Source: Vibrio sp. STUT-A11 (GTDB taxonomy: Bacteria; Pseudomonadota; Gammaproteobacteria; Enterobacterales; Vibrionaceae). From it: a stretch of DNA of 64,000 bases. Made by a program: the position numbers and the translations under genes. Below, piece by piece: positions 8,001 to 17,081 of the stretch. The notes under the pieces are model-generated. The model did no database searches. It was not told the origin of the DNA and saw only the letters and a list, made by a program, of their open reading frames with translations. The stretch spans positions 1,798,001 through 1,862,000 of the forward strand of contig NZ_AP026763.1 of NCBI RefSeq assembly GCF_026000435.1, read 5' to 3'. How positions within the stretch are numbered: the stretch's first letter is position 1; every line of letters starts with the position of its first letter.

Positions 8001-9940
8001 TCACTCTCTAAGTTACCAGACCAAATCGCTGCAAATGCTTGTTGGAAACGATCTCGCGCTTCACGAAGATCTACCGTTTTCTCGCTCTTATGCAGCATTG
8101 AGAAATCAAGGATCCAGAATGTCTGACCGTTGGTTTTCTCGATCTCATACGGAGATTCACCGATCACGCGTAGACCCAAGTTTTCTAACATTGGCATTAC
8201 GTCAGAAAGATGGATCGGCTCGTCTCGGTGGTAAAGTTTCAAACGTACTGCTTTTGAATCTGCCGCTTCTTCTTGAGGACGGTAGAACAACATTCCCAGT
8301 TTGTTGTCATCGCTTAATGCTTCCAAGCGTTCAATATCTGCCACTGCAGAGCTAGGCATCATGTCTTCTTTGTATGAACGCGGGAATGAACTCATGTACT
8401 CTTTTGAAAGTGGAAGACCTTTGCTTTCACCAAAGTTAGCGATGATGGATTCTTTAAGTCTGTCGTCCCAAGAGGTGGAAACTTCCATTAGGTTTTGCTC
8501 GATCTTTTTCACGTCTACATCAATGTTGTTATTGTCTACACGAACAATGTAATGCGTTCTGGCCAAAGGACTTTCTGAGAAGTAAGTGGTGAATTCAACT
8601 TCTTGCTCACAGCCAAAGTATTGTTGGAATATACGTTGAGTCTGGCGACGCAATTCTGTGTTGTAACGGTCTTTTGTTACGTAGACCATGCAGCTAAAGA
8701 AGCGGCCAAACGGGTCTTTACGTACAAACAGACGAATCAAGTCGCGATCTTGCATTTGCACCACGCCCATGCCGACTTCCAGCAACTCTTCTTCGTTTGC
8801 TTGAAGCAGCTCATCACGTGGGTAGTTTTCTAAAATATTGTGCAGTGCTTTGTATGAGTATGATCCGTGACGGTAACCACTTGCAGTTAGGATACGATCC
8901 ACTTTTTCACGAATCAGTGGAATGCTTTGAACCGCTTGGTTGTATACCGCCGACGTGTAAAGGCCAGTGAAGCGGTGCTCACCGATCACTTTGCCATTTT
9001 CATCAAACTTCTTGATGCCAATATAGTCAGTGTAAGCAGGACGGTGAATACGACATGGTTTATTGCCTTTTGTCATGATCAGCGCGTATGGCTTTTTCGC
9101 TTCTAGTCTTGCTGAATCAGACAGTTCGGACAGTTTCACGCTGCGAACTCGCTTGTCGTCCGCAAACAGACCCAAGCCTTTCTCTTTTACAGGATTTAGT
9201 TCTGTATCACCATTGTTTTCAACAAGGTCATATTCTTTGTAACCCATGAAGGTGAAGTTGTGCTCACCTAACCAACGCAAAAATGCAATAGTTTCATCCA
9301 TACGATCCTTTTGGATCGTTACTCGTTCTTTATTCTGTTCAAGTTGATCAGTAACGACTTTCAGCTTGTCGACCATCTTTTTCCAGTCGCTTACGACAAG
9401 GCGCGTATCAGAAAGGATGTCTAATAGCTCAGCTTTAAGAGCCAGCATCTCTTCTTTACTGGTAAGACGGTCAACTTCGATATGGAACAAAGACTGAAGA
9501 ACACCACCTTCACCGTTTACATCGATAATGTGGCCCTTCTCATCTCGTTGAAGTTGAGTTGGATTGTTCAACATAAGATGAGACACCAAATCTAGACGAG
9601 CTAAGGCCATCTTGATTGAGTCCACTAAGAACGGGCTATCTGGAACAACAATTTCTACGATTGTGTGAGTCGATTGCCAACCTTGACGACTGACGGTCGG
9701 GTTGAAGACTTGTACAGAAACATCTTCAGGTTTTTTTTCGTTGATATGGTGCCAAAGGCTGATTACGGCACCATAGAGATCGGATTCATTTCGCTGGACC
9801 AGGTCATCATCGGAAATATTACTAAATAAGTGTTGAGCAAGTTTAGTTACAAGCGTCTGGTGAGAAAGCTCGAGTTTGTCTTGAATCAGTTGGTACACTT
9901 TTTCAAGCAGAACCGGCACTACATTTTCACGCGCGGTCAT
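5099..9940 (-). CDS. gdhB: NAD-specific glutamate dehydrogenase, large (180 kDa) class
   Basis: A 1613-residue cytosolic enzyme that deaminates glutamate to 2-oxoglutarate and ammonia with NAD+. It belongs to the L-180 class of NAD-GDHs found in Pseudomonas, Streptomyces and vibrios. An N-terminal regulatory region of about 700 residues with ACT-like segments precedes the catalytic core (RGGKVARGGLRWSDR, VPVGAKGGFV, TAIGVGDMAGDVFGNG, GEGGNLGMTQQGR), followed by a C-terminal helical region. The start chosen is the ATG at 9938-9940 (MTARENVVPVL), with GGAG upstream; the frame runs 41 codons further without family resemblance. It is transcribed alone. The symbol follows Pseudomonas usage. Confidence 0.93.
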   Translation of the reverse strand: MTARENVVPVLLEKVYQLIQDKLELSHQTLVTKLAQHLFSNISDDDLVQRNESDLYGAVISLWHHINEKKPEDVSVQVFNPTVSRQGWQSTHTIVEIVVPDSPFLVDSIKMALARLDLVSHLMLNNPTQLQRDEKGHIIDVNGEGGVLQSLFHIEVDRLTSKEEMLALKAELLDILSDTRLVVSDWKKMVDKLKVVTDQLEQNKERVTIQKDRMDETIAFLRWLGEHNFTFMGYKEYDLVENNGDTELNPVKEKGLGLFADDKRVRSVKLSELSDSARLEAKKPYALIMTKGNKPCRIHRPAYTDYIGIKKFDENGKVIGEHRFTGLYTSAVYNQAVQSIPLIREKVDRILTASGYRHGSYSYKALHNILENYPRDELLQANEEELLEVGMGVVQMQDRDLIRLFVRKDPFGRFFSCMVYVTKDRYNTELRRQTQRIFQQYFGCEQEVEFTTYFSESPLARTHYIVRVDNNNIDVDVKKIEQNLMEVSTSWDDRLKESIIANFGESKGLPLSKEYMSSFPRSYKEDMMPSSAVADIERLEALSDDNKLGMLFYRPQEEAADSKAVRLKLYHRDEPIHLSDVMPMLENLGLRVIGESPYEIEKTNGQTFWILDFSMLHKSEKTVDLREARDRFQQAFAAIWSGNLESDGFNRLVLGASLTGREISILRAYARYMRQVGFPFSQQYIEDTLSHYPDLATGLVKLFTKRFDPKHKGSEKGQNDLIKKLTEQLDRVESLDDDRIIRRYMEMIMATLRTNYYQTDENKLPKPWLSLKMKPSQIPEIPQPVPAFEIFVYAPDIEGVHLRGGKVARGGLRWSDRQEDFRTEILGLVKAQQVKNTVIVPVGAKGGFVCKRQPSLTTRDEIFTEGQRCYKRFIRALLDVSDNIIEGEVAHPQNVVRHDEDDPYLVVAADKGTATFSDLANSVSEEYNFWLGDAFASGGSNGYDHKAMGITAKGGWESVKRHFREMGIDCQTTDFTAIGVGDMAGDVFGNGMLLSKHIRLQAAFNHMHIFIDPNPDSASSWEERNRLFNLPRSSWEDYNKELISEGGGIFSRRAKSIQLTPEIQKMLGTKKASLAPNDLIKMILKMKVDLLWNGGIGTYVKASNETHTDVGDRANDMLRIDGRDLRAKVVGEGGNLGMTQQGRIEYALNGGRVNTDFVDNVGGVDCSDNEVNIKIFLNGLVSNGDLTVKQRNQILESMEDEVGEIVLDDAYCQSESISVTEQQGVGIVKEQIRFIHTMEKAGFLDRALEYIPDDETLLEREKQGLGLTRPELSVLVAYGKMVLKQQLVSDEIANDEFHAKQLVAYFPSELRRNYKHQMVNHPLRAEIIATALANQMVNEMGCNFVTRLQEETGASVVDIANAYSAAREIFELESILKQTRELDNVATAQAQYEIMFYVRRALRRIARWLLRNRSGKYTVGELINLYKQDVNVISETLDSMLVESEVEEHNELAQVWMERGVEEKLAHQVARLSSLQSALDISAVASETGKTVEQASKLYFNLGDRLSLHWFLKQINNQAVDNNWQALARAAFREDLDWQQRQLTAQVLNCNCASEEFDVMEALDNWMESNEPSLQRWESILNEFKVGSVHEFAKFSVALRELVLLNLNCSPSE

Positions 9941-10140
9941 ATTCACACTCCACAGAATAATTGTTGTTTTGTAGGGGGACTTAGCAACAGGAAAACTTCC
10001 GGAAACTAAGCATTGGTAATGCATACGATCCATTGTAAAAGGATAATTACAAATGTTTAACAACTATTAGCAGTGATATGAGGTGAAATGTCTGATTCTG
10101 TGACTAAGATTCCTATTTAAACATCTAGAAATACCTTTCT

Positions 10141-10359
10141 TCACAGAGTTTCCAACTTGATAAACTTATTATTTTGGTCAGTTGTTAGTCTAAACTGCCC
10201 TCTAACCCCGAGTTGGCTAAGAAATGGTCGAAATTTAGCTGCAGGTAACTGAAGTCTTAAACCGTGATGTGTCACAACCTGGATAGCGTTTGAAACACCA
10301 GAGTAATGGGAAACAAATGTTTGATATGGAATGTTGAGAGAAAAATAATAATGCTTCAT
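10141..10359 (-). CDS. DUF2835 family protein (72 aa)
   Basis: A small basic cytosolic protein that begins MKHYYFSLNIPYQTF and ends in a RFRPFLSQLGVRGQF-type segment, as in the DUF2835 family of vibrios and other gamma-proteobacteria. The function is unknown. The ATG at 10357-10359 was chosen because family members start there; a TTG ten codons upstream extends the frame but adds unconserved residues. It sits between the NAD-GDH gene and a 133-bp dispersed repeat. Confidence 0.75.
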   Translation of the reverse strand: MKHYYFSLNIPYQTFVSHYSGVSNAIQVVTHHGLRLQLPAAKFRPFLSQLGVRGQFRLTTDQNNKFIKLETL

Positions 10360-10416
10360 GGAAAATAAAATGTCATAGAACAAGGACAAGTGTCAATCGC
10401 TTAACAATATATCTAC

Positions 10417-10549
10417 GTCATTCCGAGGAGCCACGGCGACATCAGGAATCTAGTATCAGCGAGCTTCAGTTCACAACAGCAAATCACCACATCAGTGCAC
10501 TGGGAAAGTAGATCCTGAATCACGCTCCTTCGTCGCTGTTCAGGATGAC
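10417..10549. repeat. 133-bp MITE-like dispersed repeat, copy 1
   Basis: The element begins GTCATTCC and ends GGATGAC, with imperfect inverted ends. A second copy of exactly the same length lies at 53170-53302. The right 42 bases, starting AGATCCTGAATCACGC, match between copies with one difference, and an 18-base block (AGGAATCTAGTATCAGCG) matches in the left half; the middle differs. It has no coding capacity. It is probably a non-autonomous or extragenic palindromic element. It sits between the DUF2835 gene and the pepN terminator. Confidence 0.75.
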
Positions 10550-10595
10550 GGGAAACTTGGACATGGCGTTCGCTGTTAAACAAATGGCATTCACG

Positions 10596-10622
10596 AAAAA
10601 GGGCGGCCGTTGAGACCACCCT
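10596..10622 (-). terminator. Terminator of pepN
   Basis: On the minus strand an AGGGTGGT arm pairs imperfectly with GCCGCCCT and is followed by a U run (plus-strand AAAAA at 10596-10600). It is 14 bases after the pepN stop. Confidence 0.75.
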
Positions 10623-10635
10623 ATTCGTTTGTCGA

Positions 10636-13248
10636 CTATTCGTCTAGCGCCTTAGTGACTTTTTCAAACAAGTCTTTGGCAAGATTATCCATCGCTTTAA
10701 GCTTTTCAAGTTCTGCACGAATCAACGCTTGGCGACTTTCATCGTATTTACGGAACTTAAGTAACGGATCAATCAGACGAGATGCCACTTGCGGGTTGGT
10801 GTCATTCAACTGACGCAGAATCTCACCCGCAAACAGATAACCTGAACCTGACTTATGGTGAAAATGCACCGGGTTTGCACTCAAGAACGAACCGATCAAG
10901 CTACGAATACGGTTCGGGTTTTTCAAACTGAATGCTTCGTGTGACATGGTTGCTTTCACTTTCTCAAGCGCATCTTCAGCTGGATTGCAACCTTGCAGTA
11001 CAAACCACTTGTCCATAACCAGACCATCGTGTTTCCACTTGTCGCTATAATCCGCCATGAGTGCTTCACGGCATTCAAGCTGTGCAGTATTCGCGGCCGT
11101 CATCGCAGCAATCGAATCTGTCATGTTGTTTGCAGATTCATACTGCGCCAGAACAAGTTGGTTGCCCTTCTCAGTATGCGCCAGGAACTGAAGACACTGA
11201 TTACGTAACGCACGTTTACCAATAGCATCGTGATCGATTGAGTACTCTGTTTGCTTTAACGTATGGTAAGTCGCACTCAGCTCATCTTCTAACTCTTTAG
11301 AAAGTGACAGTGTCATACTATTCAATACGGTATCAACCGCATCGATATCAATCTGTTGATACCAACCAGTGATTTCATTAATCGAAGGTAGAGACAGCAC
11401 GTGCGCGATGAATGCCGGCTCAAGGTTCGCATCAAGCAGCACGCCACGGAACGCGTCAAGCAGCTCTTGAGAAAGTTTTACTTCCTCACCTTCTTGAACG
11501 TTAGTCACATTTTGACGGATGTATTTCGCCAGCAACATTTGGCTTGCATCCCAGCGAGCAAAATCGTTCGTCGCATGTTTCATCAGGAAGATGAGTTCTT
11601 CGTCGCTGTAATCGTATTCCAGTTTTACTGGTGCGGAGAACTCGCGTAGTAATGATGGCACTGGTTTAACAGCGACATTTTCAAACACGAAAGTTTGTTT
11701 GTCTTGTTTGATGTCCAAAACATTGTGAACAGGTTCTCCATTGATAATTAATGGAATTACCTGACCTTTGTCGTCGTACAGTTCAATATCAAATGGAATA
11801 TGCAGCGCTTGTTTTTCCGCTTGATCAGGTGTTGCCTCAGTAAACTGCTCAACAGTTAAGGCATAAGTTTTTGCTTCTGCGTTGTACTCGCTGTTCACCC
11901 GCAATGTTGGCGTACCCGACTGGCTGTACCATAGGCGGAATTGTTGTAGGTCGACGCCTGTTGCGTCTTCCATCGCCGATACAAAATCTTCACATGTTGC
12001 GGCTGTGCCATCATGACGCTCAAAGTAAAGCTTCATGCCTTTTTGGAAACCTTCCTCGCCTAGCAATGTGTGATACATGCGAATGACTTCACTGCCTTTC
12101 TCATAAACAGTGAGCGTGTAAAAGTTATTCATCTCGATAACTTTATCTGGACGAATTGGGTGTGACATTGGGCTTGAATCTTCAGCAAACTGAGGACCAC
12201 GAATAATACGAACATTATCGATACGGTTAACCGCACGAGAGCCAAGATCAGACGAAAATTCTTGATCACGGAAAACCGTTAAGCCTTCTTTGAGACTGAG
12301 CTGGAACCAATCGCGACAAGTCACGCGGTTACCGGTCCAGTTATGGAAGTACTCGTGACCAATCACAGCTTCAATACCCAGATAATCGCGGTCTGTCGCC
12401 GTTTGGTCATTGGCTAGAACGAACTTCGAGTTAAAGACGTTCAGACCTTTGTTTTCCATCGCGCCCATATTGAAGAAATCAACGGCCACGATCATGTAGA
12501 TATCAAGATCATACTCAAGGCCAAAGCGTTCTTCGTCCCACTTCATGGAATTGATCAGTGACGTCATTGCATGCGGAGCACGGTCAAGGTTTCCTTTATC
12601 AACAAAGATCTCTAACTCGACATTGCGACCAGACATTGTGGTGTACTTATCGCGTAGCACATCAAAATCACCAGCGACCAGTGCAAACAAGTACGCTGGT
12701 TTTGGATGCGGGTCTTGCCATTGAACCCAATGACGACCGTTTTCCGCTTTGCCTTGTGCAATACGGTTACCGTTGCTGAGCAAGTAAGGGTATGTCCCTT
12801 TATCGGCAATCACTTTCGTCGTGTATTTTGCCAATACGTCTGGACGATCCAGGTAGTACGTGATACGACGGAAACCTTCGGCTTCACACTGAGTACAGAA
12901 AGCACCACCAGATTTGTATAAACCTTCAAGTGCCGTATTCGCTTCAGGATCAATCTTAGTAATGATCTCAAGTTCAAATTCAGCTGGTAGATCAGAAAGA
13001 ACCAGAGATGCTTCTTTCACTTCATGATGAGCCCAGTCTTCGCCATTCACTTTGACAGAGCGAAGCTCCAACCCCTCACCATCTAACTCTAACGTTGTGA
13101 GCTTACCTTTTTGAATGACTGTTGATACCGCGGTAACGATCGTGTCGTTATCAAATAGATCAAACGTGAGATCAATGTCGGTAATGGTATGAGATGGCGC
13201 TTGATAATCTTTGCGATATTTAGCTTGGGGAGCTTGGGACATGTCCAT
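10636..13248 (-). CDS. pepN: Aminopeptidase N
   Basis: An M1-family zinc metallopeptidase of 870 residues, the same length as E. coli PepN, that removes N-terminal residues from peptides in the cytosol. The exopeptidase motif GAMEN is at residues 262-266 and the zinc site HEYFH at 298-302, with the third ligand Glu321 in the LKEGLT segment. The N-terminal beta domain and C-terminal helical domain are complete. The start is the ATG at 13246-13248 (MDMSQAPQAKYRKDY), preceded by AAGGAT. A further 33 in-frame upstream codons are not family-like. It appears to be a single-gene unit. Confidence 0.96.
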   Translation of the reverse strand: MDMSQAPQAKYRKDYQAPSHTITDIDLTFDLFDNDTIVTAVSTVIQKGKLTTLELDGEGLELRSVKVNGEDWAHHEVKEASLVLSDLPAEFELEIITKIDPEANTALEGLYKSGGAFCTQCEAEGFRRITYYLDRPDVLAKYTTKVIADKGTYPYLLSNGNRIAQGKAENGRHWVQWQDPHPKPAYLFALVAGDFDVLRDKYTTMSGRNVELEIFVDKGNLDRAPHAMTSLINSMKWDEERFGLEYDLDIYMIVAVDFFNMGAMENKGLNVFNSKFVLANDQTATDRDYLGIEAVIGHEYFHNWTGNRVTCRDWFQLSLKEGLTVFRDQEFSSDLGSRAVNRIDNVRIIRGPQFAEDSSPMSHPIRPDKVIEMNNFYTLTVYEKGSEVIRMYHTLLGEEGFQKGMKLYFERHDGTAATCEDFVSAMEDATGVDLQQFRLWYSQSGTPTLRVNSEYNAEAKTYALTVEQFTEATPDQAEKQALHIPFDIELYDDKGQVIPLIINGEPVHNVLDIKQDKQTFVFENVAVKPVPSLLREFSAPVKLEYDYSDEELIFLMKHATNDFARWDASQMLLAKYIRQNVTNVQEGEEVKLSQELLDAFRGVLLDANLEPAFIAHVLSLPSINEITGWYQQIDIDAVDTVLNSMTLSLSKELEDELSATYHTLKQTEYSIDHDAIGKRALRNQCLQFLAHTEKGNQLVLAQYESANNMTDSIAAMTAANTAQLECREALMADYSDKWKHDGLVMDKWFVLQGCNPAEDALEKVKATMSHEAFSLKNPNRIRSLIGSFLSANPVHFHHKSGSGYLFAGEILRQLNDTNPQVASRLIDPLLKFRKYDESRQALIRAELEKLKAMDNLAKDLFEKVTKALDE

Positions 13249-13363
13249 AAATCCTTGTCTGTCGAAGAATAAAAAACCACTTCTTTGAGGACTAAAATGT
13301 CGAAGTGGTATCACTATATAAGCTATTAGTAGTGCTTGTGGTATCAAAACACAAGCCTTTACG

Positions 13364-13396
13364 CTAAAAAATAGAGCTAATAGTGTACTAGCTCTA
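13364..13396 (-). terminator. Terminator of the 221-aa secreted protein gene
   Basis: Arms AGAGCTA (13373-13379) and TAGCTCT (13389-13395) form a hairpin. On the minus strand they are followed by a short A/U-rich tail. Confidence 0.7.
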
Positions 13397-13471
13397 CTTT
13401 CTGGTTAACATATGTACAACATAACTTGTATTCACGAGGGTTACTACACGGTTAACATTTATCGATGATTA

Positions 13472-14137
13472 TTATTGTGTCACCCTATTTAAAACCGCGT
13501 ACATATCACCATTTGAATCTTCTATCGTCAATTCGTTTTTGTTGAGCTTATATGTTGTTCCGTGCTCGCCATTTTCATACAAAAGAACGAGATACTCATC
13601 TTCAGTATAAAATACGCCTTGTTTTATTGACTCTTTGCCTGCCTCATTAGAAACGCGGAACAAAAATACGAAGTCAGGCTGAAGTATTAAATCCATGTGG
13701 TTGATATTACTCGCGGCAAGGCCATCACCAGACACATGAGAGCTAGACCAAATTCCAGCAAGTGCATTTGAGAGTCCTTTGGTGAAGGTGACGCCATTGA
13801 GGTCAAGCGTGTTGTGGTTATTCTGGTACGCATATATTTGAGGCTCGTCCGTATTCAGGCCAAGCACAATCGTTTCTTCGTTGACATTGTACAATCCCTC
13901 CCAGTGATCAACGGAATAGTCCTTTTTCTGTATATCGATGGAAAACATATAGTCAGAGCCCAAAGACAATTTGATGGCACGAAAATTTTCTGCCGAATCT
14001 CCTGGGTTCTGATTCAGCAAGTACCAATCCCCGATCAAGAACGGGGTGTCAAAGTGACTTAATTCTTCTTCACGAGTGTTGTCTGCGCTAAACACACTAA
14101 AACAAAAAAAACTAAGTAAAATAAAGAACCATTTCAT
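13472..14137 (-). CDS. Secreted protein of unknown function with two similar halves
   Basis: No family was recognised. The 221-residue protein starts with a cleavable-looking signal peptide (MKWFFILLSFFCFSVFSA, cut near residue 18), so it is likely periplasmic or secreted. The mature part has two similar beta-rich halves. Each opens with G-x-W (GDWYLLNQ near residue 36, GIWSSSHV near 129), then a hydrophobic strand, a turn of the GLYNVNEETIVLGL / GVFYTEDEYLVLLY kind, and a short final strand. This suggests a tandem lipocalin-like or META-like fold. It has its own terminator and lies between pepN and prc, with no link to either. Confidence 0.6.
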   Translation of the reverse strand: MKWFFILLSFFCFSVFSADNTREEELSHFDTPFLIGDWYLLNQNPGDSAENFRAIKLSLGSDYMFSIDIQKKDYSVDHWEGLYNVNEETIVLGLNTDEPQIYAYQNNHNTLDLNGVTFTKGLSNALAGIWSSSHVSGDGLAASNINHMDLILQPDFVFLFRVSNEAGKESIKQGVFYTEDEYLVLLYENGEHGTTYKLNKNELTIEDSNGDMYAVLNRVTQ

Positions 14138-14279
14138 ACCGGCATCCTTATCGTTTTCTTTTAGCTTAGGCTTTAGTCACCTGTTTCGCGAAATATTTGA
14201 ACTTCATCACGTAAATTGTTGGTACAAAAAAAGCGAATATTTATCTCAATATGGCTTGAAATTAGCGATAAAAAGACAT

Positions 14280-14312
14280 AAAAAAAGAGCGAGTCACAAG
14301 GACTCGCTCTTA
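14280..14312 (-). terminator. Terminator of the msrC-proQ-prc unit
   Basis: GAGCGAGTC and GACTCGCTC arms with a 5-base loop (14287-14309). On the minus strand a run of U follows. It is about 20 bases downstream of the prc stop. Confidence 0.88.
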
Positions 14313-14332
14313 TTGTATTGAATTTTTAGTCG

Positions 14333-16339
14333 TTATGACTGATTGGTTGCTTTTAACATATCAATCATAATTGAGACAGATTCATCGAGATAAACATCAG
14401 GAGCTTCGTAGTCTTTAGGCACATCCTCTAATGATTTAAATGCCTTTTTACCCAATGATGCCTGGCGTTCATTAATGCGTTTCAGGCGAAGCTTGTCTTC
14501 CGAGTCTTGTTCATCTTTACGCACTTTTTCATTAAGCGACAGGAAGTTATTGTCTTTTTCCTGACGATACTTCTCTATATCTTCTTTGATGAAGCGGAAT
14601 TCCATTTCATCTGCGATACGCTTGTTGTGCAACTTAGCCAAACTATCTACTAATGTATCCTTACTCGGGTACATTGTGTAATTTGCCTTATCGATGCTAT
14701 CCCATGGTAATGCGTTCTCTTCAACACTTTCACCAGTTTCGGACGCTTCAATTGGCGTTGGATAAGCGATATCCGGCGCTACCCCACGATTCTGGGTACT
14801 ACCACCATCAATGCGGTAGAACTTCTGGATGGTGTATTGAACATATCCTAGTTCTTTATCAAAAAGATCGTAAATATGGTTCAACGAGCGGTGCTGCTGA
14901 ACAGTGCCCTTACCAAAGGAGTTCTCACCAAGAATGATCGCACGATTATAATCTTGCAACGCTGCTGCAAAGATCTCGGAAGCGGATGCACTGTAACGGT
15001 TGATTAAAACCGTTAACGGGCCATCGTAACTGATTTGTCCATCGGTATCCGCATTGACTTTAATTCGACCGTAACTATCACGAACCTGGACAACCGGACC
15101 TTCTTTGATGAATAGTCCCGTTAGTGCCGTGGCTTCTGTTAAAGCACCGCCACCGTTGTTACGTAAGTCGACGATCACACCGTCAACATTCTTAGTTTTA
15201 AACTCTGCCAACAGTTTGTCAGTATCTTTTGACAACCCGACATAAAAGCTCGGCACTTCCAAAACGCCAATTTTCTTGCCGTCTTTCTCGATGACTTCTG
15301 ACTTAACAGCTCGGTCTTCCAAACGAACTTTGTCACGAACAATGGTGACAATGTGACTTTTTGCTCCAGCACCCTCTGGTAAGATCTGGAGGTTAACCTT
15401 GGTTCCTTTCGGGCCTTTGATTAACTGCACCACATCGTCTAAACGCCAGCCAATAATGTCGACAATTTCTTCGCCATCTTGACCCACACCTATTATTCTA
15501 TCACCTTCACCAAGCTGCTTACTTTTTGAAGCTGGCCCACCAACAACGAGCGAACGAATAACCGTGTAATCATCCGTCATTTGGAGAACAGCACCGATAC
15601 CTTCCAAAGATAGGTTCATTTCTGACTGGAACTGTTCCGCGTTACGAGGAGAAAGGTAGCTGGTATGCGGATCAACTTGTCGTGAGAAGGCATTCATATA
15701 GAGCTGAAATGCGTCTTCGTTATTGGTTTGAGTAATTCGCTTCATCGCATTGTTATAACGCTTCTCTAAAACTTCTTTGATTTCTGGCCACTCTTTGCCA
15801 GTCAATTTCAGATTGAGCGCGTCATACTTAACACGTTTTCGCCATAACTCATTAATTTCCGACTCATTTTTTGGCCATGCTGCTTCTGAACGATCAAGTT
15901 CGAGCTCGTCGTCGTTATCAAATTTGATTTCTTTGTCTAGCAAGGTCAACGCGTAAGCAAAACGTTCAAAACGTTTTTGCATAGACAGATTATAAACATC
16001 GAATGCGATCTGATTGTTGCCAGCTTTGAGCTGATCATCCAGTTCAACAGACCAATTTTTGAAGGCGTCTATATCTGCTTGAGTGAAAATATTTCTATTG
16101 TAATCAAGCAACTCTATGTAGCGTTCAAAAATCGCTTTAGAGAAATCATCGTCGAGACTGAAATGCTTGTAATGTGAGCGGGTGAATCGAGAGGTGACTC
16201 GTTTGCTGGCCGTTTCGTGCTGAACTTCAGGAGTAAGCACCGGCAAGTCATCTTTGTGTAGTTTGGCTTCTAGAGCCTGAGCTGATGCTGCTAGCAATAA
16301 GCTAGCAGCGATCAGGGTCACTTTTGAACGGCAATTCAT
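14333..16339 (-). CDS. prc: Carboxy-terminal processing (tail-specific) protease Prc
   Basis: A periplasmic serine protease of 668 residues. After a signal peptide (about residues 1-22) come an N-terminal helical domain, a PDZ domain near 240-325, and the S41 catalytic domain. The Ser-Lys dyad is at Ser452 (RYSASASEIF) and Lys477 (NSFGKGTVQ), the same precursor numbers as in E. coli Prc. The enzyme trims proteins with non-polar C termini, matures FtsI, and degrades the endopeptidase MepS with NlpI. It is last in an msrC-proQ-prc set; the gap from proQ is only 17 bases. Confidence 0.96.
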   Translation of the reverse strand: MNCRSKVTLIAASLLLAASAQALEAKLHKDDLPVLTPEVQHETASKRVTSRFTRSHYKHFSLDDDFSKAIFERYIELLDYNRNIFTQADIDAFKNWSVELDDQLKAGNNQIAFDVYNLSMQKRFERFAYALTLLDKEIKFDNDDELELDRSEAAWPKNESEINELWRKRVKYDALNLKLTGKEWPEIKEVLEKRYNNAMKRITQTNNEDAFQLYMNAFSRQVDPHTSYLSPRNAEQFQSEMNLSLEGIGAVLQMTDDYTVIRSLVVGGPASKSKQLGEGDRIIGVGQDGEEIVDIIGWRLDDVVQLIKGPKGTKVNLQILPEGAGAKSHIVTIVRDKVRLEDRAVKSEVIEKDGKKIGVLEVPSFYVGLSKDTDKLLAEFKTKNVDGVIVDLRNNGGGALTEATALTGLFIKEGPVVQVRDSYGRIKVNADTDGQISYDGPLTVLINRYSASASEIFAAALQDYNRAIILGENSFGKGTVQQHRSLNHIYDLFDKELGYVQYTIQKFYRIDGGSTQNRGVAPDIAYPTPIEASETGESVEENALPWDSIDKANYTMYPSKDTLVDSLAKLHNKRIADEMEFRFIKEDIEKYRQEKDNNFLSLNEKVRKDEQDSEDKLRLKRINERQASLGKKAFKSLEDVPKDYEAPDVYLDESVSIMIDMLKATNQS

Positions 16340-16356
16340 GCGTAGGAGTATCTCCC

Positions 16357-16983
16357 TTATGCGCGCAAGTGCTCCGCTTTCACAACCATTTGTAGGCCGT
16401 TAGCAAGTTGAACACGTACATCATCCTTATTGATTTCAACAATGGTCGCTGCCATGTTTCCTTTACCCATGTTCACGTTAACTGCATTGCCTACTGTGAT
16501 TTCGTCAGCATTGAGCGCGCGTGTTTCTACAGGCTGAGTTGGTTTTTGTGCTTTCGGTTTATTAGTACGACGAGGCTGTTGAGGCTTTTTAGCCGCTGGT
16601 TTTGCTTTCGCCTTACCCTCTTCACGAGCTTTCTGTGCTTGTTCTTTACGACGAGCTTGAACTTTCGCTTTGCTTTCTGCAAGTGTTGCTTTAGCGTGTT
16701 CTACGTGTTCTTCTTCTAGCTCACCACATGGGTTGCCATCCAGATCAACACGTACCGCACCTGGTTTTACACCATGTAGGTAACGCCATGAAGATGTGTA
16801 CTGTCTTAACGCTGCACGAAGCTGAGTTTTGCTTACTTTTTCGTCTTCATTTAGACGTTCCGCAAGATCTTGAAAAATACCAATTTTCAGAGGTTTTGCT
16901 TCACCTTCTAAAGTAAAGCACTTAGGGAAACATTCAGCAATATATGCGATAACTTCTTTGCTGTTTTTTAACTTTTCAGTCAT
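16357..16983 (-). CDS. proQ: RNA chaperone ProQ
   Basis: A 208-residue RNA-binding protein. The N-terminal FinO domain (about residues 1-125, including AYIAECFPKCF and LRAALRQYTSSWRYL) is followed by a Lys/Ala/Pro-rich linker and a C-terminal Tudor-like domain with VGNAVNVNMG near residue 165. ProQ binds structured 3' ends of mRNAs and small RNAs. The start is the ATG at 16981-16983 (MTEKLKNSKEV) with AGGAA upstream; 28 further in-frame codons upstream are not conserved. It is shorter than E. coli ProQ (232) because of the linker. It is probably co-transcribed with prc. Confidence 0.94.
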   Translation of the reverse strand: MTEKLKNSKEVIAYIAECFPKCFTLEGEAKPLKIGIFQDLAERLNEDEKVSKTQLRAALRQYTSSWRYLHGVKPGAVRVDLDGNPCGELEEEHVEHAKATLAESKAKVQARRKEQAQKAREEGKAKAKPAAKKPQQPRRTNKPKAQKPTQPVETRALNADEITVGNAVNVNMGKGNMAATIVEINKDDVRVQLANGLQMVVKAEHLRA

Positions 16984-17081
16984 GAGGGTTCCTGGTTTGA
17001 GCGGATTTCCGCAGAGCATTAAGAAAAAATATTCTCGTATTATAGTGAGATGCCAACGAAAAACCACACTCGTGGACGAAA

